A DNA stretch of 20,327 nucleotides from an uncultured Bacilli bacterium (GTDB lineage Bacteria > Bacillota_I > Bacilli_A > RF39 > UBA660). Each line of letters opens with the position of its first letter. Position 1 is the first letter of the stretch. Positions 1 through 8,434 of this stretch are shown one piece after another. The notes below the pieces were generated by a model. It was not told the origin of the DNA. It worked only from the letters and a program-made list of their open reading frames with translations, and searched no databases. Location: the NCBI GenBank assembly GCA_934101745.1, contig CAKOSD010000002.1, positions 1 through 20,327 on the forward strand, given 5' to 3'. A program made the position numbers and the translations under genes.

Positions 1-45
1 TCCAGGTCCATTGCTTGTTTGACTACCGTTTTGAACTCCTACACT

Positions 46-61
46 AAACATATAAACATAT
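46..61. repeat. Tandem 8-bp direct repeat AAACATAT x2
   Basis: AAACATAT occurs at 46-53 and again at 54-61. It sits exactly where the ATPase frame stops matching its family and meets a TAA. It could be a junction or duplication scar, or chance in AT-rich DNA. Confidence 0.5.
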
Positions 62-76
62 TTTAATTTATTAAAT

Positions 77-2257
77 GTGTTTTTAGGTGGAGCTATCCTA
101 ATTGCCGGAATTATTGGTGGCAAATTTTTCGATGCTATCAAAAATTGTCTATTTATGGGAGTTATTATTGCCAATAGCGTTATCAGTACTATTCAAGAAG
201 TAATTTCTAAAAAAATCATTGATAAGTTATCAGTTTTATCAGCCTCGAAAGTTAGTGGCATCAGAGATGGTAAACCAGTTGAACTAGGTGTTGAAGAAAT
301 TGTTTTAGATGATATTTTAGAATATAAATTAGGTAGTCAAGTTGTTGTTGATAGTATTATCCGAGAAGGGACGGTTGAAGTTAATGAATCCTTTATTACC
401 GGGGAATCTAAGGCTATAACCAAGAAAAAAGGTGATACACTTTTATCCGGAAGTTTTATCGTCAGTGGCTTTTGTACCGTCCAAGTTATTCATATTGGCG
501 CTGATAACTATATTTCTAAAATAAGTAAAGAGGCTAAATACGATAAAAAGGCTAACTCGGTTATAATGAGTTCCTTTGAAGGATTACTAAAAGTATTATC
601 TATAGCCATTATACCGGTAGGCATCCTTTTAATGGTAAATCAACTAGAAGTTACCAATAATTTTACAAGTGCCGTATTTAACACTGTTGGTGCCTTAATT
701 GGCATGATACCCGAAGGGCTTTTACTTCTAACTAGTTCGGTAATGGCTGTAAGTGTGGCCAGACTGGCTAAATTTAATGTCTTGGTTCAACAATTGTATT
801 GCATTGAAACATTGGCTAGAGTTGATGTTATTTGCCTTGATAAGACCGGAACTATAACCTCCGGAAAAATGAATATGAAAGAATTTATTCCGGATAAAGG
901 AGTGAAAAAAGATTACGCTGATCGAGTTCTAAGTAACTTTTGCTATGCTTTTAAAAATGTTAATGATACTCTAAAGGCTATTCAAGAAAAATATACTATT
1001 AAAGGTAACTGGGAGCTTAAAGATGTTATCGAATTTTCATCTAGTCGTAAATATAGTGTTGCCACTTTTAAAGAAGAAGGAACCTTTTTTCTAGGAGCCC
1101 CTGAATTTGTTTTAAAAGAACAAGTAAAAAAATATAGTGAAATTTTGGATAAATATAGTGATTATCGGACTTTGGTTTTAGCCAAAGAAGGCAAAAATAC
1201 TAAACAAGTTTTAGGCTTTGTTATTATTGAAGATGAAATAAGAAAAACAGCCCCCGCTACTTTAGCCTACTTTAAAGAGCAGGGAGTTCGAGTAAAAATT
1301 ATTAGTGGTGATAACTTTAAAACTGTAGCCTCGATTGCTAGAAGGGCTGGTCTAACCGATGTTAATGGGGTTGATGCTAGGACAATTACCGAAGAAAATG
1401 TCGGGGAAGCGGTTTTAAAATATGATGTCTTTGGGCGAGTTACTCCCGAACAAAAGAAAATGCTTATTAAAGCCTTACAAAATAATGGTCATACGGTCGC
1501 CATGACTGGCGATGGGGTTAATGATGTTTTAGCCTTAAAATCCGCTGATTGTTCCATTGCCATGGCCAGTGGTTCTGATGCGGCGAAAAACGTTAGTCAA
1601 TTAGTGTTACTTGATTCTAATTTTGCATCCTTACCAGAAGTAGTAGCCGAAGGCCGTAGAACCATTAATAATGTGGAAAGATCAGCCTCTTTATTACTAA
1701 TTAAAACCATATTTACATCTATTTTGGTATGTGTTTGTATCTTAACAAAGAGTGAATATTTTTACTTGCCAATTCAGTTAAGCCTAATTACCACTTGTAC
1801 CATTAGCGTTCCTTCCTTCTTCTTAGCCCTTGAACCTAATCATAATCGGGTTAAAGGAAATTTTATGTTAAAAGTAGTTAGTAAAAGTATCCCTCCTGCT
1901 TTAACGGTAGTATTTAATGTTATTATGATTTTACTATTTAGAAATCAGTTTAATATAGATGCTGATTTAACTAGTACTTTAATTGTCATCATGACTGGTA
2001 CCACTGGATTTATTAATCTATCCCGAATAAGTAGACCTTTTAATACTTTTAGAATTATTTTGTATACAGTATTATTATCATTATTCTTATATGTTATTGT
2101 CTATCATAGTAGTTTCTTCTATTTAAGTCAAATTAATTTTAATACGATTCTTTTATATACCGTATTTTATATTTGTAGTATATGGGTATTTGATAAATTA
2201 ACGTATCTTATTGATTTTATCTTAAAGACTTTTGATAAAGAATATATTGGTAATTAA
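77..2257 (+). CDS. CtpE-like cation-transporting P-type ATPase, 5' end missing or disrupted
   Basis: A membrane pump that couples ATP hydrolysis to cation transport. Numbered from the GTG at 77, it shows the actuator motif TGES (108-111), the phosphorylated Asp in DKTGT (D255) and the hinge motif TGDGVND (477-483), with C-terminal membrane helices after about residue 530. The pattern EVNESFITGE, PEGLLLLTSS and ARVDVICLDKTGT resembles the CtpE branch; mycobacterial CtpE is linked to Ca2+, but the substrate here is inference. Family members begin with about 45 more residues before the TYFNLLN segment that lies here at 56-76. In this frame a TAA at 53-55 and a TGA at 32-34 block that extension. 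The GTG at 77 has no Shine-Dalgarno sequence, so it is a formal start only. The gene is either 5'-disrupted or cut by an assembly or rearrangement junction. It ends just before a hairpin terminator. Confidence 0.85.
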   Translation: MFLGGAILIAGIIGGKFFDAIKNCLFMGVIIANSVISTIQEVISKKIIDKLSVLSASKVSGIRDGKPVELGVEEIVLDDILEYKLGSQVVVDSIIREGTVEVNESFITGESKAITKKKGDTLLSGSFIVSGFCTVQVIHIGADNYISKISKEAKYDKKANSVIMSSFEGLLKVLSIAIIPVGILLMVNQLEVTNNFTSAVFNTVGALIGMIPEGLLLLTSSVMAVSVARLAKFNVLVQQLYCIETLARVDVICLDKTGTITSGKMNMKEFIPDKGVKKDYADRVLSNFCYAFKNVNDTLKAIQEKYTIKGNWELKDVIEFSSSRKYSVATFKEEGTFFLGAPEFVLKEQVKKYSEILDKYSDYRTLVLAKEGKNTKQVLGFVIIEDEIRKTAPATLAYFKEQGVRVKIISGDNFKTVASIARRAGLTDVNGVDARTITEENVGEAVLKYDVFGRVTPEQKKMLIKALQNNGHTVAMTGDGVNDVLALKSADCSIAMASGSDAAKNVSQLVLLDSNFASLPEVVAEGRRTINNVERSASLLLIKTIFTSILVCVCILTKSEYFYLPIQLSLITTCTISVPSFFLALEPNHNRVKGNFMLKVVSKSIPPALTVVFNVIMILLFRNQFNIDADLTSTLIVIMTGTTGFINLSRISRPFNTFRIILYTVLLSLFLYVIVYHSSFFYLSQINFNTILLYTVFYICSIWVFDKLTYLIDFILKTFDKEYIGN

Positions 2258-2268
2258 TATAGTTAAAT

Positions 2269-2297
2269 AAGATTGTCTTAAATAAAGGCAATCTTTT
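2269..2297 (+). terminator. Rho-independent terminator after the CtpE-like ATPase
   Basis: Arms AAGATTGTC (2269-2277) and GGCAATCTT (2287-2295) pair over 9 bp with one G-U wobble. They are followed by a short T run and lie 12 bases after the ATPase stop. Confidence 0.7.
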
Positions 2298-2320
2298 AAA
2301 AAAATAATAAACTAATGTAA

Positions 2321-2343
2321 AAAGGCTGGAGTTAATAGCCTTT
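2321..2343 (+). terminator. Second short hairpin upstream of dxs
   Basis: AAAGGCT (2321-2327) pairs with AGCCTTT (2337-2343), a 7-bp stem with a T-rich 3' side. It could be a backup terminator for the ATPase. It lies immediately before the predicted dxs -10, so it is probably not part of the dxs transcript. Confidence 0.4.
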
Positions 2344-2346
2344 ATT

Positions 2347-2355
2347 TGATATTAT
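2347..2355 (+). promoter_or_regulatory. Extended -10 promoter for dxs
   Basis: TGATATTAT: a TG dinucleotide, one base, then TATTAT at 2350-2355. It lies 25 bases before the dxs ATG. No good -35 is seen 17 bp upstream. The same TGn-hexamer form recurs before other units in the window. Confidence 0.5.
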
Positions 2356-2380
2356 AGATTTACAACTTGGAAGTGAAAAA

Positions 2381-4267
2381 ATGAAACTAGAAGAAATAAA
2401 GAATCCAAAATTTTTAAAAGACTTAGATTATCCTGAATTAGATAAATTAAGTACAGATATAAGAAATTTTCTAATTGAAAACGTTTCCAAAACTGGGGGA
2501 CACTTATCATCAAACTTAGGGATAGTTGAATTAACAATGGCTATTCACCGTAATTTTGATTGTCCTAAAGATAAGATTATCTTTGATGTTGGCCATCAAG
2601 CCTATGTTCATAAAATCTTAACCGGACGCGCCAAAGACTTTAAAAACTTGCGTAAACTCAATGGTCTATCAGGATTTCAAAAAATGAGTGAGTCTGTTTA
2701 TGATAACTATGAGGCCGGACATTCTTCAACCAGTCTTTCAGCGGCGTTAGGTTTTGCTCTGGCTCGAGATATGAAAAAAGAAGATAATAACGTCATTGCC
2801 GTTATTGGCGATGGTTCTATTGGTAACGGCCTGTGTTATGAGGCCTTAAATCATATTGGGGATGCCAAGACTAAATTAATTGTTATTTTAAATGATAATG
2901 AAATGAGTATCTCTGAAAATGTTGGGGCTCTTCATAATACCTTAGATAAAATTAGAAGTACTAAAAAATATCATAAAACCATTGAATATACGAAAAGTAT
3001 CTTACAACGTATTCCCGTAGTTGGTAAATACTTGTATCGTTTTATGAAATATATAAAAGAATCATTTAAAAAACTTTATATGAAAGAAGGCTACTTATTC
3101 GAAGAGTTTGGTCTTAATTATTATGGACCAATTAATGGTCATGATTTTAAAGAATTAGATAAATACTTACAAATGGCTAAAAATGAGTCGCAACCCGTTT
3201 TACTTCATGTTATTACTAAAAAAGGTAAAGGTTATAAGTATGCTGAAGAAGATAAAATTGGTCTTTGGCATGGCGTTGGTCCTTTTGATATTAAAACTGG
3301 TAAAATGTCTGGTAGTTTGGATGGCAAGATTTTTTGGAGTGATGCTATTACGAAACATCTGATTAATATTGCCAAGAAAGATAAAAAGATTATTGCTATA
3401 ACCCCGGCTATGGCTAATGGGAGTAAACTAAACTGTTTTAAAGAAAAATATCCTGACCGCTTTATTGATGTGGGTATTGCTGAGGAACACGCCCTAGTGC
3501 TTTCTAATGCCTTTGCTATCTCCGGAGCAAAACCTTTTGTTTCCATTTACTCAACCTTTTTACAAAGAGGTTATGATGAAATTCAGCAGGATCTAGCCCG
3601 AATGAATGGTAATGTCGTTATTGGGGTTGACCGCGCCGGAATTGTGGGCGAAGATGGTGAAACCCATCAAGGAATTTTTGATGTTGCTATCTTAAATAAC
3701 ATTCCTAATATAATTATTATGGCCCCACATAATAATAAAGAAGCCGCCGATATGCTATATACTGCCTTTAAAACCAAAGGCTTAGTAGCCATTCGTTATT
3801 CTAAAGATAAAATTTTCTATGAAGAAACCACTTATGAATTACAAACCATTGGTTCCTGGGAAATTATGGGTTATCTGGAAAGAATTATAAATAATGGTTA
3901 TTTAATTAGTTATGGTGATTTTTTGAATATGGCCTTAGAAATTAGGGACGAATTAAAGACCAAAAATATATATTTAAATGTCATTAATGCTCGTTATATA
4001 AAACCAATGGATATTAAAGTTTTAAAAATGTTAGTAAAACAAAATAAACCCGTGTTTGTTTATGAAGAAGTAGTAAGTACCGGCTCTTTAGGTAGTGAAA
4101 TAGCCAAATACTTATTAGAACAAGGTTTTAACAATATCTATGAAAATTATGCTGTACCTGATGAATTTATTAAACAAGGTAAAAGAAATGAAATTATTAA
4201 TTTACTACACCTAGATAAAAATAGTATAATAAAAAATATAGAAAAGAAGATGAAAAAATGCAAATAG
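2381..4267 (+). CDS. dxs: 1-deoxy-D-xylulose-5-phosphate synthase
   Basis: A cytosolic thiamine-diphosphate enzyme that condenses pyruvate and glyceraldehyde 3-phosphate to 1-deoxy-D-xylulose 5-phosphate, the first step of the MEP isoprenoid pathway; the product can also feed thiamine and pyridoxal synthesis. At 628 residues it is normal for the family. Visible signatures are DVGHQAY (His72), the cofactor and Mg2+ motif GDGSIGNG (143-150) with N171-D-N173, NGHD in the central region, the catalytic Glu in IAEEHA (E368, equivalent to E. coli E370) and DRAGIVGEDGETHQG. The ATG at 2381 follows GGAAGTG (2369-2375) at 5-base spacing. It has its own promoter, and its last 10 bases overlap the YqfO-like gene, suggesting translational coupling. 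A MEP enzyme beside a class A penicillin-binding protein fits a walled bacterium needing undecaprenyl carriers. Confidence 0.97.
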   Translation: MKLEEIKNPKFLKDLDYPELDKLSTDIRNFLIENVSKTGGHLSSNLGIVELTMAIHRNFDCPKDKIIFDVGHQAYVHKILTGRAKDFKNLRKLNGLSGFQKMSESVYDNYEAGHSSTSLSAALGFALARDMKKEDNNVIAVIGDGSIGNGLCYEALNHIGDAKTKLIVILNDNEMSISENVGALHNTLDKIRSTKKYHKTIEYTKSILQRIPVVGKYLYRFMKYIKESFKKLYMKEGYLFEEFGLNYYGPINGHDFKELDKYLQMAKNESQPVLLHVITKKGKGYKYAEEDKIGLWHGVGPFDIKTGKMSGSLDGKIFWSDAITKHLINIAKKDKKIIAITPAMANGSKLNCFKEKYPDRFIDVGIAEEHALVLSNAFAISGAKPFVSIYSTFLQRGYDEIQQDLARMNGNVVIGVDRAGIVGEDGETHQGIFDVAILNNIPNIIIMAPHNNKEAADMLYTAFKTKGLVAIRYSKDKIFYEETTYELQTIGSWEIMGYLERIINNGYLISYGDFLNMALEIRDELKTKNIYLNVINARYIKPMDIKVLKMLVKQNKPVFVYEEVVSTGSLGSEIAKYLLEQGFNNIYENYAVPDEFIKQGKRNEIINLLHLDKNSIIKNIEKKMKKCK

Positions 4268-4602
4268 AAGTAAAAACCGTTAAACTATGCGTAATGGTAC
4301 CTGTAGAATATACCGAATCCTTAAGAAGTGCCATTGGTAAATATCCCTGTGGGATTCAAGGCAATTATAGTGAATGTATGAATATTACAAGATGTAATTG
4401 CACCTTTCGCCCCAATGATTTTGCTAATCCCTTCAAAGGAAGCAAAGGCGTTTTAGAACGTTCAGTTGAGGATAAAATTGAAGTTGTCTGTGATATTTCT
4501 AAAGTAAAGGGTTTAATTAAAGTAATTAAAGAAAATCATCCCTATGAAGAAGTAGGAATTGATATTTATCCCTTAATTAATTTAGATTACTTTAATGATT
4601 AA
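4258..4602 (+). CDS. Standalone YqfO/NIF3-insert-type (PII/CutA-like) domain protein
   Basis: A 114-residue protein resembling the PII/CutA-like domain usually inserted in, or attached to, YqfO/NIF3 dinuclear-metal proteins. The match rests on an N-terminal VPVEYTESLRSAIG strand-helix, a central GNYSEC with a TFRPND stretch, an acidic ERSVEDKIEVV strand, and the diagnostic ending HPYEEVGIDIYPL. The NIF3 metal-binding halves are absent here, so this is a domain-only protein. Its exact biochemical role is unknown; oligomerisation or small-ligand or metal sensing are family-based guesses. The ATG overlaps the end of dxs by 10 bases, and the ribosome binding site (AGAAGA) is weak, as expected for coupled translation. 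Four Cys residues (three in the stretch ECMNITRCNC) could bind metal. Confidence 0.75.
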   Translation: MQIEVKTVKLCVMVPVEYTESLRSAIGKYPCGIQGNYSECMNITRCNCTFRPNDFANPFKGSKGVLERSVEDKIEVVCDISKVKGLIKVIKENHPYEEVGIDIYPLINLDYFND

Positions 4603-4637
4603 AATAGAAAAACATACAATATAATAGGTGATAATAA

Positions 4638-4880
4638 ATGGGTGATATAATAGTTTTTTATACGAAAGAAGAACAAGAAATTTTAAAAAAAATTGCGGAA
4701 AAAGAAATCTTAAAAGGTAATATCTTAAGACAGGCTAAAAATCCTCACGATAATACTATTTTTGAAGCAGCAGAAGATATTAATATCGAAATTCAAGAAT
4801 TATTAAATATTCTCGAGGCGAAAAGAGAGGAAAACTCCAAAAGAAGAGTTATTAATCAGAGAAAATTACAAAGAAGATAA
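4638..4880 (+). CDS. Small helical protein of unknown function
   Basis: I do not recognise this 80-residue protein. It is charged and probably all-helical: a KEEQEILKKIAEKEILKGN helix, an NPHDNTIFEAAEDIN turn-helix, and a very basic C-terminus (KRRVINQRKLQRR) that might touch nucleic acid. It has no signal peptide or membrane segment. The ATG is preceded by AGGTGAT at suitable spacing, and a strong terminator follows the stop closely, so it is very likely a real gene. A TATAAT at 4620-4625 sits too close to the ribosome binding site to be a convincing promoter, so it probably shares the dxs transcript. Confidence 0.7.
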   Translation: MGDIIVFYTKEEQEILKKIAEKEILKGNILRQAKNPHDNTIFEAAEDINIEIQELLNILEAKREENSKRRVINQRKLQRR

Positions 4881-4885
4881 AATTT

Positions 4886-4921
4886 AAAATGGATAGTTTA
4901 GTAAATATTATCCATTTTTTT
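4886..4921 (+). terminator. Rho-independent terminator closing the dxs unit
   Basis: A perfect 10-bp stem, AAAATGGATA (4886-4895) with TATCCATTTT (4909-4918), merges into a T tract. It starts 6 bases after the small orphan gene. Confidence 0.85.
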
Positions 4922-4940
4922 CTTAATGAAGATTATATTG

Positions 4941-4949
4941 TGATATACT
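4941..4949 (+). promoter_or_regulatory. Extended -10 promoter for the ATP-grasp gene
   Basis: TGATATACT, with TG at 4941-4942 and TATACT at 4944-4949, lies just after a terminator and 24 bases before the ATG. The -35 position (TCTTAA) is poor, as is common with extended -10 promoters. Confidence 0.55.
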
Positions 4950-4973
4950 ATCTTTATAGGATAGGAATTATAT

Positions 4974-5969
4974 ATGAATAAAATTAGTTATGTAATAAAA
5001 AGAATTAGTAAAATGGACTACCAAAAGATGTTTAAAACCATTAAAGATATTAGTAAAGAAACGAAAAAAAGTAAATTATTTATCCTTAATGATATGATTT
5101 ATTGCGGCTTTAAATATCAAGCCGGATATTCTGATTATAAATTATATAAAATGTACAATATGAATGCAAATGAAAGAAAAACTATTGTTACGAGAGGAAT
5201 AAATAATAATATTGTTAAAAAATATAATAATAAATCTTATATAGACTGCTTTGAAAATAAAGCCTTGTTTAATAAGTTATTTAATAAGTACTTAAATAGA
5301 GAATGGCTTTTTTTAGAAGAGGCTAGTTTAGATGATTTTAAAGAGTATGCTAGGAAAAGAAAAGAAATAATTGTTAAACCATTATCTCTATGCTGTGGCA
5401 GAGGAGTGGAAAAAATTAATCTAAAAGGCCAAGACTTAGCCCGAGTTTATGATGAACTTTTAAAAAATGGTCAGACTTTAATTGAAGATGTAGCCCAGCA
5501 AAATGAGACCTTAAATAAAATTTATCCATATTCAGTAAATACTTTAAGAGTAGTTACCTTAAAAGGTCATGTAGTGTGTATTTTCTTACGCCTCGGTAAT
5601 AATGGTAATGTTGTTGATAATTTTAATCATGGGGGTATGGTCGTACCCGTAGATGTTATAACTGGTAAGATAAATTATCCTGCTCTTGATAAAGATGGTA
5701 ATACGTATGAAATTCATCCTATGACTAAGGAAAAGATTACTGGTATCACAGTTCCAATGATTGAAGAAGTAAAAAAGCTATGTATAGATGCTTGTCAAGT
5801 TGTTCCCGAAATAGGCTATGTAGCCTGGGATGTTTGTCTTGGAAAAACTAAACCTTGCCTAATTGAAGGTAATGATTTTCCCGGTCATGATCTGTATCAA
5901 TTACCGGTCCATCGAAAAGGCAATATTGGCTTATTACCAGTATTTGAAAAAGTTATGCAAGAAGATTAA
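4974..5969 (+). CDS. Sugar-transfer-associated ATP-grasp family protein
   Basis: A 331-residue protein resembling the sugar-transfer-associated ATP-grasp family, often found in polysaccharide and cell-surface loci. ATP-grasp enzymes usually ligate a carboxylate to an amine or thiol through an acyl phosphate; the substrate here is unknown. Visible are a helical N-terminus (1-110), the nucleotide-binding strand IIVKP (V134-K135-P136) with a Gly/Cys loop after it, the typical YPYSVNTLRVVTL strand, FNHGGMVVPVD, a HPMTKEKI-GITVP segment, and the metal-binding end GYVAWDV...LIEGND (E298, N300) followed by PGHD. It looks complete. The ATG follows AGGA at 4963-4966. There is no signal peptide, so it acts in the cytosol. 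It appears to be a single-gene unit with no glycosyltransferase beside it, which is unusual for this family. Confidence 0.85.
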   Translation: MNKISYVIKRISKMDYQKMFKTIKDISKETKKSKLFILNDMIYCGFKYQAGYSDYKLYKMYNMNANERKTIVTRGINNNIVKKYNNKSYIDCFENKALFNKLFNKYLNREWLFLEEASLDDFKEYARKRKEIIVKPLSLCCGRGVEKINLKGQDLARVYDELLKNGQTLIEDVAQQNETLNKIYPYSVNTLRVVTLKGHVVCIFLRLGNNGNVVDNFNHGGMVVPVDVITGKINYPALDKDGNTYEIHPMTKEKITGITVPMIEEVKKLCIDACQVVPEIGYVAWDVCLGKTKPCLIEGNDFPGHDLYQLPVHRKGNIGLLPVFEKVMQED

Positions 5970-6006
5970 CTTAAGATTTAATAATATTCATAATTTAAAA
6001 AATATA

Positions 6007-6015
6007 TGATACAAT
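6007..6015 (+). promoter_or_regulatory. Extended -10 promoter for the first DUF2207 gene
   Basis: TGATACAAT, with TACAAT at 6010-6015. The hexamer 17 bp upstream is TTCATA (around 5987-5992), a weak -35. The start codon is 26 bases downstream. Confidence 0.55.
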
Positions 6016-6041
6016 TATAGTGATTAGAGAGTAGGCGTTTT

Positions 6042-8408
6042 ATGAAACATTTTTTTAGAATATTGGGTTTATTATTATTTTTTCCACTTATTGCTTTTGC
6101 TGAAGGGGTAGAAGATTATTATATTAATGCCACCGTCGAAACAGATGGTTCCTTATTAGTGGAAGAATATTTTACTTTAAGCGGTAGTTATAATGGTTAT
6201 GAAAGAATAATTAACTATCGTAATAGCAAGGCTACCCCCTTTAATATTAATGCTAATAGTTATGGGGGCTCAACCATCCATAATGGTAGTGGGCTTGAGG
6301 TATTAGAAGTAGGAGGGGCCGACCATTATTTTAAAGGCAATTTTAACAATTTAAGTATTGATAACTTTATCTATGATGATGAGGCTCAAAAAGGAGATTA
6401 TGGGTTTTATAATTATGAGGCCACTTCCAATGGTAAAGATATTCTGATATATAATCCTTCGCGTAAAGGTAAAGCCTTTTATATAAAATATCGCCTTAAA
6501 AATATGGCTATTCTTTTTAATGATATTGGGGAAATTGGGTGGAATGTTGTTGGTGATGCCTTTAAGGAAGATATTGAAAATTTAACGATAACATTAAATG
6601 TTCCTGGCAATACCAGTGAATTAAAGGCTTGGGCTCACGGTCCCTTAAATGGTTTAATAACAGTTGATAGTAAGGAAAAAGCCACCTTTACCATAAGTAA
6701 TTTAAGTGCTTATACATCCATTGATATTCGTAGTACTTTTAATCCTAGCGTTATTGCTAATAGTACCAAGAAGTATGATACTAATGCTTTAGATAAAATC
6801 TTAGTATATGAGGAGGAAAAGGCCGAAGAAGCCAATGAATTAAGAAGACAAAATGAGGCTAAAAACGAGACCGTCGCTTTAAATTATTTAAATACTTTTA
6901 AAAATGATATTACTAGAGAAAATTATCGCCTTGCTTATAATGCTATTAGTATTTTAATGGAAGGTGCTACCAAAACTAGTTATTTAGAAGAATTAAAAAT
7001 ATATAAAGAAAAATTAGATATAATCGAAGAAGAATATGCCACTAAAGCCTTAGAAAAGTTAAGTCAAAATTTAAATATGAACAATTACAGTGAGGCAAAC
7101 AGGGCTATAAGTGTTTTAGATAATACAATCAAAATAGAAAAATTTCAAGAACAATTAAAAACTTTATATATTAAATTAGAACAAAAAGAAAAAAGAAATG
7201 ATAATATCCGTTGGACGGGGGCTATCGCTTTAATGTTGTACACCGGATATTTGGCAACTGTAATCTATAAAAACTTTAAAAAAGATCCTGAAGTAGATTT
7301 TAATAATGATTATTTAAGAGAGATTCCTGATACCGCAACCCCCGAAGATGTATCTTATTTGTTTGATAAAAACATAAGTGATAAGGCTATGTCAGCATCC
7401 ATTATGGACTTGATTAGAAGAAAAGTTATTACCCAAGAAAAAATTGATGCTAAAAATTATCGTTTAATTTTACATAGTGATATTCCTCTTAGTGTTAAAG
7501 ATAGTAAACTAGTAAAAGTTATTTTTGGTAACAAAGCCGAAATAACTACTAAAGAAATGAAAAAAAATGCTCGATGTTCTTATAACTCGGTTATTAACAA
7601 CTATAATTCTTATAAAAAACAAGCCCTAAGTGACGCTAGCGATAGGAAATATTATGAAGATAACATTGGTAAAGAAAAAATGAATAGTAACTGGTCTTTT
7701 AAACCGGGTATAATAATTACTGTGGTGTTACTTGGATGTATTTTTCCGCCAATCTTTATCCTGGCTTTTATGGTTTTAATTGGTTATGGAATTTATAAAT
7801 ATATTAAAGGCTTTAAAACTAATACTTCTGGAGGTATTGTTACTACTAATTTAATTGTCATCGGTTTAATAAGTCTTGGCTTGTCTATTTATATTTCAAT
7901 TGCTAATTTAATGTATAAAACAGCGGTATTTGGTTATTTACTTTTATTATTAATAGTAATTTGTGTTGGCGTTTGGTACGCTATTCCTAGTAAGAGAACT
8001 TACGAAGGGGCTCTGGCTTATAAAAAATGGAAGGCTTTAGAAAAGTTCTTAAAGGATTTTGGTTCCTTTGCTGATAAAGAAGTACCAGAAATTGCTTTAT
8101 GGGAAAAATATTTAGTTTATGCAACCCTTTTTGGCTGTGCTAAAGAAGTATCTAAAGTTATGGATATGCGCTTTAAAGAATATAATACAACGGGTATTGA
8201 TTATTACGATTCCTGGGTTACCAGTTATTATATAAACGATTTAATAAGTTCATCAGTAAGAACATCAGTTGCTAGTGCTCAAAGCGCTAAATATGCCAGT
8301 GAATCATCATCTAGTAGTGGCTCTTGGTCAAGTGGTTCCGGTGGCGGCGGCGGCTTCTCATCAGGTGGCGGTTCCTTTGGTGGTGGCGGCGGCGGCGGTC
8401 GTTTCTAA
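6042..8408 (+). CDS. DUF2207 (YciQ-like) membrane protein with helical-repeat insert and Gly-rich tail
   Basis: A 788-residue predicted membrane protein of the DUF2207 family, whose function is not established. Order: signal peptide (1-20, cut near AFA/EG); extracytoplasmic DUF2207 beta domain (about 21-240, opening with EDYYINATVETDGSLLVEEYF); a charged helical stretch (about 279-385) holding two similar repeats built on an NY..A..AIS.L pattern; a first membrane helix (about 391-408); a cytosolic domain (EIPDTATPEDVSYLFDKN and an IMDLIRRKVI winged-helix-like segment, typical of the family); two further hydrophobic hairpins (about 555-592 and 602-651); a second cytosolic part; and a Ser/Gly-rich tail (755-788) ending GRF. 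Such a Gly-rich tail is usual in this family. The ATG follows AGTAGG. The next gene is a shorter paralogue. Confidence 0.9.
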   Translation: MKHFFRILGLLLFFPLIAFAEGVEDYYINATVETDGSLLVEEYFTLSGSYNGYERIINYRNSKATPFNINANSYGGSTIHNGSGLEVLEVGGADHYFKGNFNNLSIDNFIYDDEAQKGDYGFYNYEATSNGKDILIYNPSRKGKAFYIKYRLKNMAILFNDIGEIGWNVVGDAFKEDIENLTITLNVPGNTSELKAWAHGPLNGLITVDSKEKATFTISNLSAYTSIDIRSTFNPSVIANSTKKYDTNALDKILVYEEEKAEEANELRRQNEAKNETVALNYLNTFKNDITRENYRLAYNAISILMEGATKTSYLEELKIYKEKLDIIEEEYATKALEKLSQNLNMNNYSEANRAISVLDNTIKIEKFQEQLKTLYIKLEQKEKRNDNIRWTGAIALMLYTGYLATVIYKNFKKDPEVDFNNDYLREIPDTATPEDVSYLFDKNISDKAMSASIMDLIRRKVITQEKIDAKNYRLILHSDIPLSVKDSKLVKVIFGNKAEITTKEMKKNARCSYNSVINNYNSYKKQALSDASDRKYYEDNIGKEKMNSNWSFKPGIIITVVLLGCIFPPIFILAFMVLIGYGIYKYIKGFKTNTSGGIVTTNLIVIGLISLGLSIYISIANLMYKTAVFGYLLLLLIVICVGVWYAIPSKRTYEGALAYKKWKALEKFLKDFGSFADKEVPEIALWEKYLVYATLFGCAKEVSKVMDMRFKEYNTTGIDYYDSWVTSYYINDLISSSVRTSVASAQSAKYASESSSSSGSWSSGSGGGGGFSSGGGSFGGGGGGGRF

Positions 8409-8434
8409 AAAGCCCCAAACATATTAAAAGATAA

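Noticed and set aside
2352..2537. Minus-strand 61-codon frame over the dxs start
   Set aside because: Leu/Phe-rich antisense shadow of AT-rich sequence overlapping the dxs promoter and start.
3232..3546. Minus-strand open frame opposite dxs
   Set aside because: Antisense of conserved dxs sequence; no start signals of its own.
4615..4625. TACAAT/TATAAT as a promoter for the small orphan gene
   Set aside because: Transcription would start inside or after the ribosome binding site (4626-4632), and no -35 or extended -10 TG is present.
8340..8406. GGC/GGT-rich repeat tract as an independent repeat element
   Set aside because: It encodes the Gly/Ser-rich tail usual for DUF2207 proteins and stays in frame to the stop codon.
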